The notes under the pieces: model-generated
Told to the model about the DNA's origin: nothing
Databases searched by the model: none
The model's input: the letters and a program-made list of their open reading frames with translations, nothing else
Position numbers and translations under genes: made by a program
Assembly (NCBI RefSeq): GCF_000519005.1
Contig: NZ_JAER01000008.1
Coordinates: forward strand, 97,796-161,795
DNA from: Nocardioides sp. J54
GTDB lineage: Bacteria; Actinomycetota; Actinomycetes; Propionibacteriales; Nocardioidaceae
Length of the DNA stretch: 64,000 nt
Reading direction: 5' to 3'
In this document: in pieces, positions 7,754 to 15,121 of the stretch
Layout of the letters: each line of letters starts with the position of its first letter
Numbering within the stretch: position 1 is the stretch's first letter

Positions 7754-10054
7754 TCAGACGGTCGCCTCGACCGGTGCGAACCGCTCCCAGGCCCGGTGGC
7801 TGCGCATCAGAACCTGGACCTCGTCGAGCACCTCGCCCGGCGCGGCACCCGTGACGATGCCCGCCGCGTCGGCGGGCAGCCCGGCGGCGGCGAGTGCGTC
7901 GGCACCGGCACCCCAGACACCGATCGCCTTGGCGTGGCGGAAGCACTCCTCCAGCATCAGCCGGACGCGGGGGTCCAGCGGCTGGGTCGGGTCGTCGACC
8001 TTGTGGTCCCGCACCGGGATCGCGTCCGGGGCAGGAGCCGGGCAGCCGGCGACCAGCAGGGCGTCGTACTCCACGGAGCGGCCGGTGCCGAAGGTGCGCT
8101 GCACGACCGTGCCGTCGGAGAGCTTGCCGCCGTGCGGACCGACCACCAGTGCGACCATGCCGCGGTCGCCGATCGTCTCGACCAGGTCCTGCACGCCGTC
8201 GAGGTCACCCTCGTCGGCGACGACGATCCCGATGAGACGGCCGTCCGTCGGCCACTCCTGGCCGAGCTGCGACAGCGCCGGGCTGGGCACGACGTCGGGC
8301 AGCGGACCGTCGGCGACGGGCGCCGGGAGGCCGAGCCCGGCGGCGACCTCGAAGCACAGCTCGGGGTCGATCTGCGCGAGCGCGAGCAGCTGCCGCTCCC
8401 GGATCGCCTGCTCGTAGCAGCGGCCCAGCTCGAAGGTGTAGGCGAGGATGATGTGCTGCTTCTCGACCGGCGTCATGCTCTGCCAGAACAGCCGGGCCTG
8501 GCTGTAGTGGTCGGCGAAGGACACCGGGACGTCGCGCTCCTTGACCGACTCCGCGACCCGGACCGGCACGTCGACGAAGGCGCCGTCGCGCGCGGCGCCG
8601 GCGAAGAACGGGCAGCCGCCGTCGAGCGAGTTCGGCTTGTACGGCGCGACGCCGGAGTGCACGGCGTGCTGGTGGAAGCCGTCGCGGAGCATGTCGTTGA
8701 CCGGCGCGTGCGGCCGGTTGATCGGGATCTGGTTGAAGTTCGGCCCGCCGAGCCGGGTGAGCTGGGTGTCGACGTACGAGAACAGCCGGGTCTGCAGCAG
8801 CGGGTCGTTGGTGACGTCGATGCCCGGCACCAGGTTGCCGACGTGGAAGGCGACCTGCTCGGTCTCGGCGAAGAAGTTCGTCGGGTTGCCGGTCAGCGTC
8901 AGCAGGCCGATGGGCTGCACCGGCGCGAGCTCCTCGGGCACGATCTTGGTCGGGTCGAGCAGGTCGATGCCCTCGAAGGTCTCGTCCGCGGTGTCCTCGA
9001 ACACCTGGACACCCAGCTCCCACTGGGGGTACGCGCCGGACTCGATGGCGTCGTACAGGTCGCGGCGGTGGAAGTCGGGGTCGATGCCGCCGATCATCTG
9101 CGCCTCCTCCCAGGTCAGGGAGTGCACGCCGAGCCTGGGCTTCCAGTGGAACTTCACCAGCGCCGTCTCGCCCTGGGCGTTGACGGTGCGGAAGGTGTGG
9201 ACGCCGAAGCCCTCCATCGTCCGGTAGGACCGCGGGATCCCGCGGTCGGACATGTTCCAGATCGTGTGGTGCTGCGCCTCGGTGTGCAGCGAGACGAAGT
9301 CCCAGAAGGTGTCGTGCGCGCTCTGCGCCTGCGGGATCTCCCGGTCGGGGTGGGGCTTCCCGGCGTGGATGACGTCGGGGAACTTGATGCCGTCCTGGAT
9401 GAAGAAGACCGGGATGTTGTTGGCCACCAGGTCGAAGACGCCCTCGCTGGTGTAGAACTTCGTCGCGAAGCCGCGGGTGTCGCGCACCGTGTCGGCCGAG
9501 CCGCGCGAGCCGAGCACCGTCGAGAACCGCACGAACACGGGGGTCTCGACGCCGCGGCCGAGGAACTTCGACTGGCAGATCGGCTTCGCGTTGCCGTAGC
9601 CGACGAAGACGCCGTGCGCGCCGGCACCGCGGGCGTGCACCACCCGCTCGGGGATCCGCTCGTGGTCGAAGTGCGTGATCTTCTCGCGCAGGTGGTGGTC
9701 CTGCAGCAGCGTCGGTCCCCGGCTCCCCGCCTTCAGCGAGTGGTCGCTGTCGCGCAGCCGCGCGCCGGTCGAGGTGGTGAGGAACTTGCCCTGCTGCGCC
9801 ATGTCCTCGCGCGGCACGATCGTCTCCGCCCCCGTGGGGGTACGACGCTCCGGCGCGGCCTGGTCCGGCTTCGGCGGGAGCGGCTCGACCGGCTTGGTCG
9901 GCTCCTTCACCGTCGGCGGCTTCGCGCCGGGGACCCCCGGCGCCCGCTGGGCCTCGAGGCCCGCGACCTTCTCCAGCGCGGTCTCCGCCGCCTGGCTCAC
10001 CGCACTGCGCACGGCCTTCCGGACCACGCGCGCTGCCTTGCCACTGTCAACCAT
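7754..10054 (-). CDS. katE: Large-subunit monofunctional catalase (HPII/KatE type)
   Basis: This 766-residue clade-II catalase dismutates hydrogen peroxide. Residues 1-80 are an unconserved Pro/Lys-rich extension. The core has the catalytic histidine in RVVHARGAGAHG (about His140), the distal asparagine in LVANNIPVFF (about 212) and the proximal haem tyrosine in RLFSYVDTQLTRLG. The last 150 residues form the flavodoxin/DJ-1-like domain typical of HPII (IGIVVADEGDLDGVQD, YDALLVAGCPAP). The ATG at 10054 has an AGGGAG site. A GGGTAC element lies about 35 bases upstream. The next gene upstream encodes an odd molybdopterin protein with the same promoter element. Confidence 0.95.
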   Translation of the reverse strand: MVDSGKAARVVRKAVRSAVSQAAETALEKVAGLEAQRAPGVPGAKPPTVKEPTKPVEPLPPKPDQAAPERRTPTGAETIVPREDMAQQGKFLTTSTGARLRDSDHSLKAGSRGPTLLQDHHLREKITHFDHERIPERVVHARGAGAHGVFVGYGNAKPICQSKFLGRGVETPVFVRFSTVLGSRGSADTVRDTRGFATKFYTSEGVFDLVANNIPVFFIQDGIKFPDVIHAGKPHPDREIPQAQSAHDTFWDFVSLHTEAQHHTIWNMSDRGIPRSYRTMEGFGVHTFRTVNAQGETALVKFHWKPRLGVHSLTWEEAQMIGGIDPDFHRRDLYDAIESGAYPQWELGVQVFEDTADETFEGIDLLDPTKIVPEELAPVQPIGLLTLTGNPTNFFAETEQVAFHVGNLVPGIDVTNDPLLQTRLFSYVDTQLTRLGGPNFNQIPINRPHAPVNDMLRDGFHQHAVHSGVAPYKPNSLDGGCPFFAGAARDGAFVDVPVRVAESVKERDVPVSFADHYSQARLFWQSMTPVEKQHIILAYTFELGRCYEQAIRERQLLALAQIDPELCFEVAAGLGLPAPVADGPLPDVVPSPALSQLGQEWPTDGRLIGIVVADEGDLDGVQDLVETIGDRGMVALVVGPHGGKLSDGTVVQRTFGTGRSVEYDALLVAGCPAPAPDAIPVRDHKVDDPTQPLDPRVRLMLEECFRHAKAIGVWGAGADALAAAGLPADAAGIVTGAAPGEVLDEVQVLMRSHRAWERFAPVEATV

Positions 10055-10081
10055 GGGGGGGCTCCCTCTCGTCGAGACGTC

Positions 10082-10096
10082 CCCGCGCCGTACCCG
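10082..10096 (-). promoter_or_regulatory. GGGTAC-type -10 element upstream of katE
   Basis: Reverse-strand GGGTACGGCGCGGGG begins about 40 bases upstream of the katE start. The same 15 bases occur upstream of the molybdopterin gene. GGGTA(T/C) is the classic -10 of SigB/SigF-type stress sigma factors. The -35 match is unclear (CCGGAT about 16 bases upstream). Confidence 0.4.
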
Positions 10097-10125
10097 TGCG
10101 GAGAGGGTTTGATCCGGTCGCCGGC

Positions 10126-11907
10126 TCAGCCGGTCACCATCACCTGGGCAGCGGTCTCCTTCACCTTCGCGTTGGCCCACCGCATCTGGCGCAGGGTCTG
10201 GGGGTGGCAGTCCTCCGCGACGGCCAGCAGCCGCTCGTCCTTCATCGCCTGCGCCGTCTGGGCCAGGACCTCCCAGTCGAGGGACACGCCGGCGGCCGTG
10301 CGGTGGAGGTGGCGCAGGTCGAGCCGGCGCGACAGGTCGACGAGGATGTCGAGGTCCGGCCGTGCCTCCCCGGGCGGTTCGACCGCCTTCTCGGAGAGGT
10401 GGACCGTGCGGTCGACGTTGGTGAAGGTCCCGGTCTTCTCCCCCCAGGTCGCCGCAGGGAGCACCACGTCGGCGAGCTGCGCGGTCTCGGTCAGGAAGAG
10501 GTCCTGCACGACGAGGAAGAGCCGGTCCTGCGACAGCAGGGACCGGATCCGCCCCAGCTCGGGGAGCGACACCGCCGGGTTGGTCCCCGACACGTGCAGG
10601 AACCTGATGGAGCCGTCCTCGACGTACCGCATGATCTGCATGAGGTGGGTCGGGGCCGTGTAGTGCGGGATCTCCATCGGGTCGATGTTCCAGACCCGGG
10701 CGAGGTCCTGGACGTGGGCGTCGTTGGACCAGTTGCGGAAGCCGGCGAGGTCCCCGTCCGCGCCGCACTCACGGGTGTTCTGCGCCGTCGGCTGCCCGTT
10801 CATCTGCAGCAGGCCGCAACCCGGGCGGCCGAGCATCCCGCGCACGATGTGCACGTTGTTCACCTGCACGGCGGCCGCCGTGGCCTGGTGGGACTGGTAG
10901 AAGCCCTGCAGCACGGTCGACACGAGTCGGTCCGCCGAGCCGATCAGGCGTGCCGCCTCACGCAGGTCGCCTGCAGGGACACCGCACACCTCGGCTGCTC
11001 GCTCGACGGTCGTGCCCGCGACCATCTTCTGCAGCTCCGCGAAGCCCACGGCGTGGGCGTCGACGTACTCGTGGTCGACCCAGTCGTTCTCCAGCAGCTC
11101 GTGCAGGAGGGCGTTCATCAGCATCACGTTCGTGCCGGGCCGCGGCGCGAGGTGGACGGTGGCGTGCTCGGCGACCGGGGTGCGGCGGGGGTCGACGCAG
11201 ACGAGGGCGGGCGGCTCGGGACCCTCCAGCCGGTCGAGGATCCTGCTCCACAGCACCGTCTGCGTCTCGGCCATGTTGTGCCCGTAGAGGCAGAGGACGT
11301 CGGCGTGGTCGATGTCGCTGTAGGACCCCGGCTGGCCGTCGCAGGCGAAGGACTCCTTGAGCGCCGCGGCCGCCGTCGCCGTGCACAGGCGGGTGTTGCC
11401 GTCGACGTGGTTGGTGCCGATGCCACCGTGCGCGATCAGGCCGAGGGTGTAGTACTCCTCGAGGAAGAGCTGGCCAGAGGTGTAGAAGCCGATGGAGGAC
11501 GGTCCGCGCTCGTCGAGCAGCTGCCTGGCCCGGCCCGCGACGGCGTCCATCGCGGTGTCCCAGTCGGTCTCGACCAGCTCACCACCGCGCCTGATGAGCG
11601 GCCTGGCCAGCCGGTCCTCGGACGCGTTGGCCTGCCAGCCGAAGAGGTCCTTGGGACCGAGTCGGCCGTGGTTGATCCGGTCGGTGGCCCGACCGCGCAC
11701 CCCGACGATCCGCCCGTCCCTCACGGCGATGTCCATCGCGTCGCCGTTGGAGTGCAGGATCGAGGCCGACTGCACCCACCGGTCGACGTCGTCGGGCTGG
11801 AGCCCGTCGGCGAGGTGGGTGTCGACGCGCACCGGCCACTCCTCGCCCGGTCCGTACGGCGTCCGGGACCCCCACGGCTCGGCGATCCGGTCCACACGCT
11901 TGCCCAT
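10126..11907 (-). CDS. Molybdopterin oxidoreductase lacking the N-terminal Fe-S site and C-terminal domain
   Basis: The 593-residue protein matches the DMSO-reductase/formate-dehydrogenase superfamily body: DGRIVGVRGRATDRINHGRL, FYTSGQLFLEEYY, a Mo-ligand-like NTRLCTATAAAA, YGHNMAETQ, PRRTPVAEHA, RGMLGRPGCGL and DVVLPAATWGEKTGTFTN. The usual CxxCxxxC near the start is replaced by SASILHSNGD, and GRLCPKG has become GRLGPKD, so no [4Fe-4S] ligands remain. The chain ends soon after the second core domain, without the C-terminal dinucleotide-binding barrel (about 120 residues missing). The ATG at 11907 has a strong AAGGGGGA site. Activity and partner are unknown, and the context suggests stress expression with katE. 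Confidence 0.8.
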   Translation of the reverse strand: MGKRVDRIAEPWGSRTPYGPGEEWPVRVDTHLADGLQPDDVDRWVQSASILHSNGDAMDIAVRDGRIVGVRGRATDRINHGRLGPKDLFGWQANASEDRLARPLIRRGGELVETDWDTAMDAVAGRARQLLDERGPSSIGFYTSGQLFLEEYYTLGLIAHGGIGTNHVDGNTRLCTATAAAALKESFACDGQPGSYSDIDHADVLCLYGHNMAETQTVLWSRILDRLEGPEPPALVCVDPRRTPVAEHATVHLAPRPGTNVMLMNALLHELLENDWVDHEYVDAHAVGFAELQKMVAGTTVERAAEVCGVPAGDLREAARLIGSADRLVSTVLQGFYQSHQATAAAVQVNNVHIVRGMLGRPGCGLLQMNGQPTAQNTRECGADGDLAGFRNWSNDAHVQDLARVWNIDPMEIPHYTAPTHLMQIMRYVEDGSIRFLHVSGTNPAVSLPELGRIRSLLSQDRLFLVVQDLFLTETAQLADVVLPAATWGEKTGTFTNVDRTVHLSEKAVEPPGEARPDLDILVDLSRRLDLRHLHRTAAGVSLDWEVLAQTAQAMKDERLLAVAEDCHPQTLRQMRWANAKVKETAAQVMVTG

Positions 11908-11980
11908 CCGTCCCCCTTGCTCGTCGGCATGTCCGTCGGCGGGCGGGAGGGCAGGAACAGGTCGCCTCGCGGCGGGCACC

Positions 11981-11995
11981 CCCGCGCCGTACCCC
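11981..11995 (-). promoter_or_regulatory. GGGTAC-type -10 element upstream of the molybdopterin gene
   Basis: Reverse-strand GGGTACGGCGCGGGG is identical over 15 bases to the element upstream of katE. It lies 75-90 bases before the ATG at 11907. A CCGGAT is present about 15 bases further upstream. Stress-sigma recognition is inferred from the GGGTAC core only. Confidence 0.4.
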
Positions 11996-12026
11996 CTGCC
12001 CGGCAGGGCATCCGGTGCCGGGCACG

Positions 12027-12059
12027 ACGACGCCCCGGACCGGTGGTCCGGGGCGTCGT
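12027..12059 (-). terminator. 15-bp perfect hairpin after the DUF6458 gene
   Basis: ACGACGCCCCGGACC at 12027-12041 pairs perfectly with GGTCCGGGGCGTCGT at 12045-12059 around a three-base loop. It lies about 50 bases beyond the DUF6458 stop on the reverse strand and upstream of the molybdopterin gene promoter, so it separates two transcripts. Confidence 0.8.
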
Positions 12060-12080
12060 GGTGTCGAGCTGTTGCGCCCG

Positions 12081-12110
12081 CTGATCAGTGGCTGATCAGT
12101 GGCTGATCAG
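12081..12110. repeat. Three tandem 11-bp CTGATCAGTGG units
   Basis: CTGATCAGTGG is repeated at 11-base spacing, with the third copy partial and running into the DUF6458 stop codon (TCA at 12107-12109). Each unit contains the palindrome CTGATCAG. It could be a small tandem expansion or a protein-binding site. No flanking duplication suggests insertion. Confidence 0.7.
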
Positions 12111-12319
12111 TACACGCGGCGGTCGTCGCGGTGGACGACCTCCTCGCGGCGGCGCCACGGCGGCGCGTAGAGCAGCGAGAGCACGATGGCGACGATGCCG
12201 GCGACGATCAGGATCGTGCCGAGCGCGCCGTCGTTGATGAACTCCAGGTCCACGGTGATGACGTCGAGCGCCAGGATCGCACCGAGGACCAGCAGGACGA
12301 TGCCGAGTCCGATGTACAT
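12107..12319 (-). CDS. DUF6458-type small membrane protein
   Basis: This 70-residue protein begins MYIGLGIVLLVLGAILALDV and has two hydrophobic helices (about residues 2-22 and 32-52) followed by a basic cytoplasmic tail (PPWRRREEVVHRDDRR). The sequence and length match the DUF6458 family common in actinobacteria, which has no known role. The ATG at 12319 follows an AGGGGAAGAC leader very like that of the 37-codon gene upstream, with which it is probably co-transcribed. Confidence 0.85.
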   Translation of the reverse strand: MYIGLGIVLLVLGAILALDVITVDLEFINDGALGTILIVAGIVAIVLSLLYAPPWRRREEVVHRDDRRVY

Positions 12320-12344
12320 GTCTTCCCCTAGTTTTCTTTCCGGC

Positions 12345-12458
12345 TCAGGTCAGGGCCATCACGAGCACGGCGGCCATGGCCAGGACGGACAGGACCAGGA
12401 CGAGTCCCGAGAACTCATCGACCTCGGTCGTGTCGGTGTGGTGCTGCTGGACGGTCAT
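12345..12458 (-). CDS. Predicted 37-residue single-pass membrane peptide
   Basis: The short frame reads MTVQQHHTDTTEVDEFSGLV followed by a hydrophobic helix rich in L, V, A and M to the end. A polar N-terminus of 15 residues followed by one transmembrane segment is typical of small membrane proteins. A strong GGGGGAAGAG site precedes the ATG. It lies 25 bases upstream of the DUF6458 gene in the same direction, supporting an operon. No family is recognised. Confidence 0.55.
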   Translation of the reverse strand: MTVQQHHTDTTEVDEFSGLVLVLSVLAMAAVLVMALT

Positions 12459-12500
12459 CTCTTCCCCCCTGGTGTCGAGCCATCCACGACTGGACGACTG

Positions 12501-12506
12501 GTACCC
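12501..12506 (-). promoter_or_regulatory. GGGTAC element upstream of the small-membrane-protein operon
   Basis: Reverse-strand GGGTAC (in CCCGGGGTACC) lies about 43 bases upstream of the 37-codon gene and matches the core found before katE and three other genes in this island. Identification as a -10 is inferred. Confidence 0.3.
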
Positions 12507-12612
12507 CGGGGTGGCTGGTCCAGACCGGTCCAGCGTTTTCGAGGACAGCCGTCCCCCTTGCGTCGGCGCTCGACCGGCCGTGCCCTGCTGGGCGGCTAGG
12601 GAGGGGCGCCAG

Positions 12613-12618
12613 GGGTAC
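12613..12618 (+). promoter_or_regulatory. GGGTAC element upstream of the formaldehyde-dehydrogenase-like ADH
   Basis: GGGTAC within AGGGGTACGGCCCGGG lies 34 bases before the ATG at 12652 and resembles the katE-type element (GGGTACGGCGCGGGG) with one base missing. No obvious -35 was found. Confidence 0.35.
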
Positions 12619-12651
12619 GGCCCGGGCTGATCGGCCACTCGAGGAGGAACG

Positions 12652-13800
12652 ATGAAGGCGATGGTCTACCGCGGCCCCTACCGCGTCCGGGTCGAGGAGA
12701 AGCCGCGGCCACGGATCGAGCACCCGGGCGACGCGATCGTGCGGGTGGAGCTGGCCGCGATCTGCGGCTCGGACCTGCACCTCTACCACGGGATGATGCC
12801 GGACACCCGCGTCGGGACGACGTTCGGCCACGAGTTCATCGGCGTGGTCGACGAGGTCGGCCCGGAGGTGCGGCACCTGCAGGTCGGCGACCGGGTGATG
12901 GTGCCGTTCAACGTCTTCTGCGGGACCTGCTGGTTCTGCTCGCGCGGCCTCTACTCCAACTGCCACAACGTCAACCCCAACGCCACGGCGGTGGGCGGGA
13001 TCTACGGCTACTCCCACACGACCGGCGGGTACGACGGCGGGCAGGCCGAGCTGGTGCGGGTGCCCTTCGCCGACGTCGGTCCCACGGTGATCCCGGACTG
13101 GATGAGCGACGAGGACGCGCTGATGTGCACCGACGCGCTGCCGACCGGCTACTTCGGCGCCCAGCTCGGCGGCATCGCCGAGGGTGACGTCGTCGTGGTG
13201 CTCGGCGCCGGCCCGGTCGGGCTCTACGCGGCGAGGAGCGCGTGGCTCATGGGCGCCGGGCGCGTCATCGTGGTCGACCACCTCGACTACCGGCTGCAGA
13301 AGGCCGCGGACTTCGCGCACGCCGAGACGCTCGACTTCGGGCAGGTGCGCGACGTCGTGGTGGAGCTGAAGAAGCAGACCGACCACCTGGGCGCGGACGT
13401 CGTCATCGACGCCGTCGGCGCGGAGGCCGACGGCAACCTGCTCCAGCACGTCTCGTCGGCGAAGCTCAAGCTGCAGGGCGGGTCGCCGATCGCGCTGAAC
13501 TGGGCGATCGACTCGGCGCGCAAGGGCGGCACGGTCGCCGTGGTCGGTGCCTACGGCCCGATGTTCAGCCTCGTGAAGTTCGGCGACGCGCTCAACAAGG
13601 GGCTGACGATGCGGATGAACCAGTGCCCGGTCAAGCGCCAGTGGCCGCGTCTCTTCGAACACATCCGGGCCGGTCACCTGCGCCCCAGCGAGCTGGTCAC
13701 CCACCGCATCCCGCTGGAGCACGTCGCGGAGGGCTACCACATGTTCTCGGCCAAGCTCGACGACTGCATCAAGCCCGTCATCACGCCGAGCGCCGCCTGA
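12652..13800 (+). CDS. Zinc-dependent alcohol dehydrogenase, glutathione-independent formaldehyde dehydrogenase type
   Basis: This 382-residue MDR protein has catalytic zinc residues C38, H60 and E61 (AAICGSDLHLYHG, FGHEFIG) and structural cysteines C90, C93, C96 and C104 (FCGTCWFCSRGLYSNC). The nucleotide-binding motif GAGPVGLYAARSA follows near residue 185. The long insert after the structural zinc lobe (GIYGYSHTTGGYDGGQAELV) is typical of the FdhA/glutathione-independent class. It probably oxidises a short aldehyde or alcohol with NAD. A strong GAGGAGGAACG site precedes the ATG. The next gene follows after 14 bases, so the two are likely co-transcribed. Confidence 0.9.
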   Translation: MKAMVYRGPYRVRVEEKPRPRIEHPGDAIVRVELAAICGSDLHLYHGMMPDTRVGTTFGHEFIGVVDEVGPEVRHLQVGDRVMVPFNVFCGTCWFCSRGLYSNCHNVNPNATAVGGIYGYSHTTGGYDGGQAELVRVPFADVGPTVIPDWMSDEDALMCTDALPTGYFGAQLGGIAEGDVVVVLGAGPVGLYAARSAWLMGAGRVIVVDHLDYRLQKAADFAHAETLDFGQVRDVVVELKKQTDHLGADVVIDAVGAEADGNLLQHVSSAKLKLQGGSPIALNWAIDSARKGGTVAVVGAYGPMFSLVKFGDALNKGLTMRMNQCPVKRQWPRLFEHIRAGHLRPSELVTHRIPLEHVAEGYHMFSAKLDDCIKPVITPSAA

Positions 13801-13814
13801 ACCCGAAGGGACCG

Positions 13815-14400
13815 ATGATGAGCGACACGCCCTACGCCGCCACCGCCCGACGCGGCATCCCGTCCGCGGACGAGCTGCGCGCCCGGATCCCCGGCTGGGG
13901 AGCCGACCTCGACCCGGCCGACCGTCCGTCGTACCCGCGCGAGGTCGACGGGCGGTCCACCCGCGTCCCGTGGGACCTCCCCGAGCAGCAACCGGAACCC
14001 CAGCCGCGGGAGCGGTCGATCGAGCACGCCCGGCTCACCCCGGTCTTCGGCACCAGCGTCCCGCTGCGCGGCCTGTCCGGTGCCGTCCGACGGCTCGCCT
14101 ACCGCCGGTTCAGCGAGGCCCGGCCCGCACTGGCTGCTCCTGCTGGGCGCGGACCGGATCGACGTCGTCGAGCAGACCGCCGTCGCGCTGGTCCGCGGCC
14201 GGCCGGACGACCCGGTCACCGAGACCGGCATCCGGGCCGAGCTCACCCGCGACGGCTTGGCCTCCCGGGTGGGGCGCGGTCGTTTGGACGTGCGCCACCA
14301 GGCGCTGGACCCGGTCGTCGTCGCACTGCCGTGGGCACTCGGCGCGTGGGCGGCGGTCCGAGGCGCCCGCGCCGTCCGCCGGGCCGTCAGGTCGAGCTGA
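13815..14400 (+). CDS. Conserved hypothetical protein interrupted by a one-base frameshift
   Basis: The first part (MMSDTPYAATARRGIPSADE ... RLAYRRFSEARP) is a soluble, proline-rich region. At about 14121-14127 (CGGCCCGCAC) the frame must shift by one base to continue as HWLLLLGADRIDVVEQTAVA through to a hydrophobic C-terminal helix and VRRAVRSS. Deleting one C would give one protein of about 194 residues. As it stands, each half runs on into unrelated low-complexity sequence. An AAGGG site precedes the ATG. Its tail overlaps the convergent DUF2243 gene by 14 bases. Function unknown. It travels with the upstream ADH. Confidence 0.65.
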
Positions 14401-14914
14401 CCCCGTCCCGGTCGGCGCCGACCCGGTCGGCGCCGGCCCGGTGCAGCAGCCAGCCGCCCACGACGAGGACGGCACCGAGGGCGAGGAACCCGAGGTCCCA
14501 CGCGAGCGGTGCGGACAGGTCGTCGCGGACGTGGTGGACCCCGAGCAGGTGGTGGTCGACGACGCCCTCGACCACGTTGAACAGGCCCCACCCGGCGAGG
14601 GCGAGGCCGACGTGGAAGGACCAGCGCGGCGACAGTCGCCCGGCGCGCCACGCGCGGAACGTGCAGATCGTGGCTGCGAGCAGGCACACCCAGGCGGCCG
14701 CGTGGAACAGCCCGTCGGCGAGCGTGTTCGCCTCCAGCCCGGCCACGGTGGTCGTCGGGTAGTCGTCCACGTGGCTGACCATGTGGTGCCACTGCAGCAC
14801 CTGGTGCAGCACGATCCCGTCGACGAAGGCACCGAAGCCGATCCCGTAGAGGAGACCGACTGCCCGCGTCGGCCGGGCGCCCTGGGGGAGGTGTGCGGGG
14901 CTGGCTGCCGTCAT
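14387..14914 (-). CDS. DUF2243 four-helix membrane protein
   Basis: The 175-residue protein has about four transmembrane helices and the DUF2243 signatures GFGAFVDGIVLHQVLQWHHM and NVVEGVVDHHLLGVHHVR. The many conserved histidines suggest metal or haem binding, but no function is established for the family. The ATG at 14914 is preferred because a GGGTAC promoter element sits at 14925-14930, downstream of the alternative GTG at 14986. That would make the transcript nearly leaderless. Confidence 0.85.
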   Translation of the reverse strand: MTAASPAHLPQGARPTRAVGLLYGIGFGAFVDGIVLHQVLQWHHMVSHVDDYPTTTVAGLEANTLADGLFHAAAWVCLLAATICTFRAWRAGRLSPRWSFHVGLALAGWGLFNVVEGVVDHHLLGVHHVRDDLSAPLAWDLGFLALGAVLVVGGWLLHRAGADRVGADRDGVSST

Positions 14915-14924
14915 GCCCGACGCG

Positions 14925-14930
14925 GTACCC
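14925..14930 (-). promoter_or_regulatory. GGGTAC element immediately upstream of the DUF2243 gene
   Basis: Reverse-strand GGGTACCGCG lies 10 bases before the ATG, with GATTTT about 14 bases upstream as a possible GTTT-like -35. This is the best stress-sigma match of the five GGGTAC elements in the island. Confidence 0.4.
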
Positions 14931-14943
14931 GCACCGGGCGCGA

Positions 14944-14982
14944 CAAAATCGCTGTCGCCCACCCCGCTGCGACCCGTACAGT
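14944..14982 (+). promoter_or_regulatory. Candidate WhiB7-type promoter for the ABC-F gene
   Basis: A TACAGT -10 at 14977-14982 places the start of transcription at about 14989-14990. An AT-rich block AAAAT at 14945-14949 lies just upstream of the expected -35 position, as in WhiB7-dependent promoters of actinobacterial resistance genes. The -35 itself is poor (TGTCGC), which also fits an activator-dependent promoter. Confidence 0.5.
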
Positions 14983-14989
14983 CCACGCC

Positions 14990-15028
14990 ATGTGCTGCTA
15001 CGCGAAGAAGCCCTGGTCGAGCCGCTGA
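14990..15028 (+). CDS. Putative 12-residue leader peptide of the ABC-F gene
   Basis: ATG at 14990 opens a frame reading MCCYAKKPWSSR and ends at TGA 15026-15028. The ATG coincides with the predicted transcription start, so the message would be leaderless. The stop codon overlaps the first arm of hairpin 1. Position, length and downstream hairpins fit a ribosome-mediated attenuator, in which drug-stalled ribosomes on the leader would change the folding. It is inferred, not proven. Confidence 0.5.
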   Translation: MCCYAKKPWSSR

Positions 15029-15110
15029 CGGCGGCAGACCCCGACTGACCTCTCGCCGCCGTCCGGATACCGCCGGGCGGCCCGCGTGCTGCCCGGCTCC
15101 CGACGAGCCG
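15027..15110 (+). promoter_or_regulatory. Alternative hairpins forming a candidate attenuator before the ABC-F start
   Basis: Three stems are visible: GACGGCGG 15027-15034 with CCGCCGTC 15056-15063; GCCGGGC 15072-15078 with GCCCGGC 15091-15097; and CGGCTC 15094-15099 with GAGCCG 15105-15110. Stems 2 and 3 share bases 15094-15097 and cannot form together. Stem 3 abuts the GAGAG ribosome-binding site of the ABC-F gene. No U-tract follows, so control could be by RBS masking or by Rho rather than intrinsic termination. Confidence 0.5.
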
Positions 15111-15121
15111 AGAGATCACGC

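Noticed and set aside
7637..10663. Roughly 1000-codon plus-strand frame opposite katE
   Set aside because: It mirrors the katE codons and has no motifs, while the opposite strand encodes a complete catalase with all catalytic residues.
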